A DNA stretch of 64,000 bases from an uncultured Bartonella sp. (GTDB lineage: Bacteria; Pseudomonadota; Alphaproteobacteria; Rhizobiales; Rhizobiaceae), in assembly GCA_946478235.1 (NCBI GenBank), contig CAMLBF010000001.1:372001-436000 (forward strand), given 5' to 3'. Under the pieces are notes generated by a model, which was given only the letters and a program-made list of their open reading frames with translations, did not search any database and had not been told where the DNA came from. The position numbers and the translations under genes are program-made. Numbering within the stretch: position 1 is the stretch's first letter; the number at the start of each line of letters is the position of its first letter. Positions 63,164 through 64,000 of the stretch are shown here, in pieces.

Positions 63164-64000
63164 CTAGTCTAAAGCATCACAAATATATTTCGTTTCCATA
63201 TATTCTTCGATGCCGTACTTTGATCCTTCCCGTCCAATGCCAGACTGTTTAACACCACCAAATGGCGCCACCTCATTGGAAATAAGACCTGTATTGTGAC
63301 CAACCATGCCATATTCCAATGCTTCACTCACCCTGACAGCACGGGCAAAATCGCGTGTATAGAAATACGCTGCAAGACCAAAAATTGTATCATTGGCCAT
63401 TTCTATTGCTTCGCTTTCATTATCGAATTTAAAGAGTGGGGCAACCGGACCAAATGTTTCTTCACGCGCAAAACGCATATCTGACGTGATATTGGTCATG
63501 ATGGTTGGTTCGTAAAATAATCCCCCCAATCTTTTTCCACCGAGAACCAATTTACCACCTTTTTCCACGGCATCAGCAATATGTTCATCAACCTTCTTAA
63601 GGGCACTTTCTTCAATCAATGGCCCTATATCCGTTGTTGGATTGATGCCATTGCCTACTTTTAAAGCTTGCACAGCCTGTTTCAACTTTTCAGTAAACGC
63701 GTCATAAACACCAGATTGTACCAAAATACGGTTGGCGCAAACACATGTTTGTCCTGCATTACGATATTTGCAGGCAATTGCTCCTTTAACAGCAGCATCA
63801 AGGTCAGCATCATCAAACACGATGAAGGGCGCATTACCCCCCAATTCAAGTGATATACGCTTAATAGTCGGGGCGCATTCTGCCATAAGCGCCCGACCAA
63901 CTTCAGTTGAGCCTGTAAAAGACAGTTTGCGTACAATTTGACTTTCGGTCAAAACTTTACCGATGCTGGACGATTTTCCAGTAACAATCTGTAATACGCC
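63164..64000 (-). CDS. gabD: Succinate-semialdehyde dehydrogenase, 5' end cut by window edge
   Basis: The minus frame is open to the last base (GVLQIVTGKSSSIGKVLTESQIVRKLSFTGSTEVGR), so the ATG at 63952 is not the start and about 200 N-terminal residues are outside. Catalytic Glu in LELGGNAPFIVFDDADL, catalytic Cys in NAGQTCVCANR, and the typical C-terminus APFGGVKQSGIGREGSKYGIEEYMETKYIC are present. It oxidises succinate semialdehyde to succinate with NAD(P)+. It is probably cotranscribed with the iron-dependent dehydrogenase downstream. Confidence 0.93.
   Translation of the reverse strand, partial: GVLQIVTGKSSSIGKVLTESQIVRKLSFTGSTEVGRALMAECAPTIKRISLELGGNAPFIVFDDADLDAAVKGAIACKYRNAGQTCVCANRILVQSGVYDAFTEKLKQAVQALKVGNGINPTTDIGPLIEESALKKVDEHIADAVEKGGKLVLGGKRLGGLFYEPTIMTNITSDMRFAREETFGPVAPLFKFDNESEAIEMANDTIFGLAAYFYTRDFARAVRVSEALEYGMVGHNTGLISNEVAPFGGVKQSGIGREGSKYGIEEYMETKYICDALD

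Overview
The window looks like an AT-rich alphaproteobacterial chromosome of the Hyphomicrobiales, most likely Bartonellaceae or a close insect-gut relative. This is inferred from the style of the housekeeping genes (UDP-glucose dehydrogenase, nicotinamidase, DUF2218, DUF924, DUF475, a TonB without neighbouring ExbBD, GabD) and not from any marker gene. No rRNA, tRNA, CRISPR array or transposase was found.

Layout: (1) 1-13650 is host chromosome: a truncated GT39-type membrane glycosyltransferase, ugd, pncA, a small exported protein, a membrane protein, a MocR regulator divergent from a PNPOx-like flavoprotein, a DUF475/TerC-like protein, a YceI protein, DUF2218, a ketopantoate reductase-like enzyme, a small exported protein and DUF924. 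Long spacers separate the genes. (2) About 14040-52030 is a prophage of a contractile-tailed (myovirus) type. Its left end carries a strongly structured RNA with its own promoter and terminator, a 1.5 kb array of four long tandem repeats, and a LexA-like CI repressor with ACGT-type operators. Early genes (RuvC-like nuclease, DnaB helicase, small proteins) follow, then terminase, DUF1073 portal, DUF2213 prohead protein, Gp24-like cement, DUF2184 capsid, DUF4054 and neck proteins, DUF3383 sheath, tube, a frameshifting tail chaperone, tape measure, baseplate plug/hub/spike/wedge/J proteins, DUF2612, tail spike, T4-type lysozyme with a C-terminal membrane anchor, and holin. No integrase is visible. 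(3) 52330-64000 is host again: an orphan HisP-like ATPase, a peptide-type ABC importer operon, a VOC protein, tonB with a possible Fur box, an iron-dependent alcohol dehydrogenase and a truncated succinate-semialdehyde dehydrogenase.

The most unusual part is 38000-43300, inside the tail operon. Directly behind the tape measure gene, tail to tail with it, lie five paralogous exported proteins on the opposite strand. Behind two of them sit displaced copies of the tape measure C-terminal tip. The tip type matches the paralogue type: an A-tip with A-type genes and a B-tip with a B-type gene. This resembles the orphan-module layout of polymorphic toxin/immunity loci. It suggests an exchangeable cassette of tape measure tip plus cognate periplasmic superinfection-exclusion protein.

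A second theme is spacer expansion. Many intergenic stretches, in host and prophage alike, consist of short degenerate tandem repeats, each spacer with its own unit.
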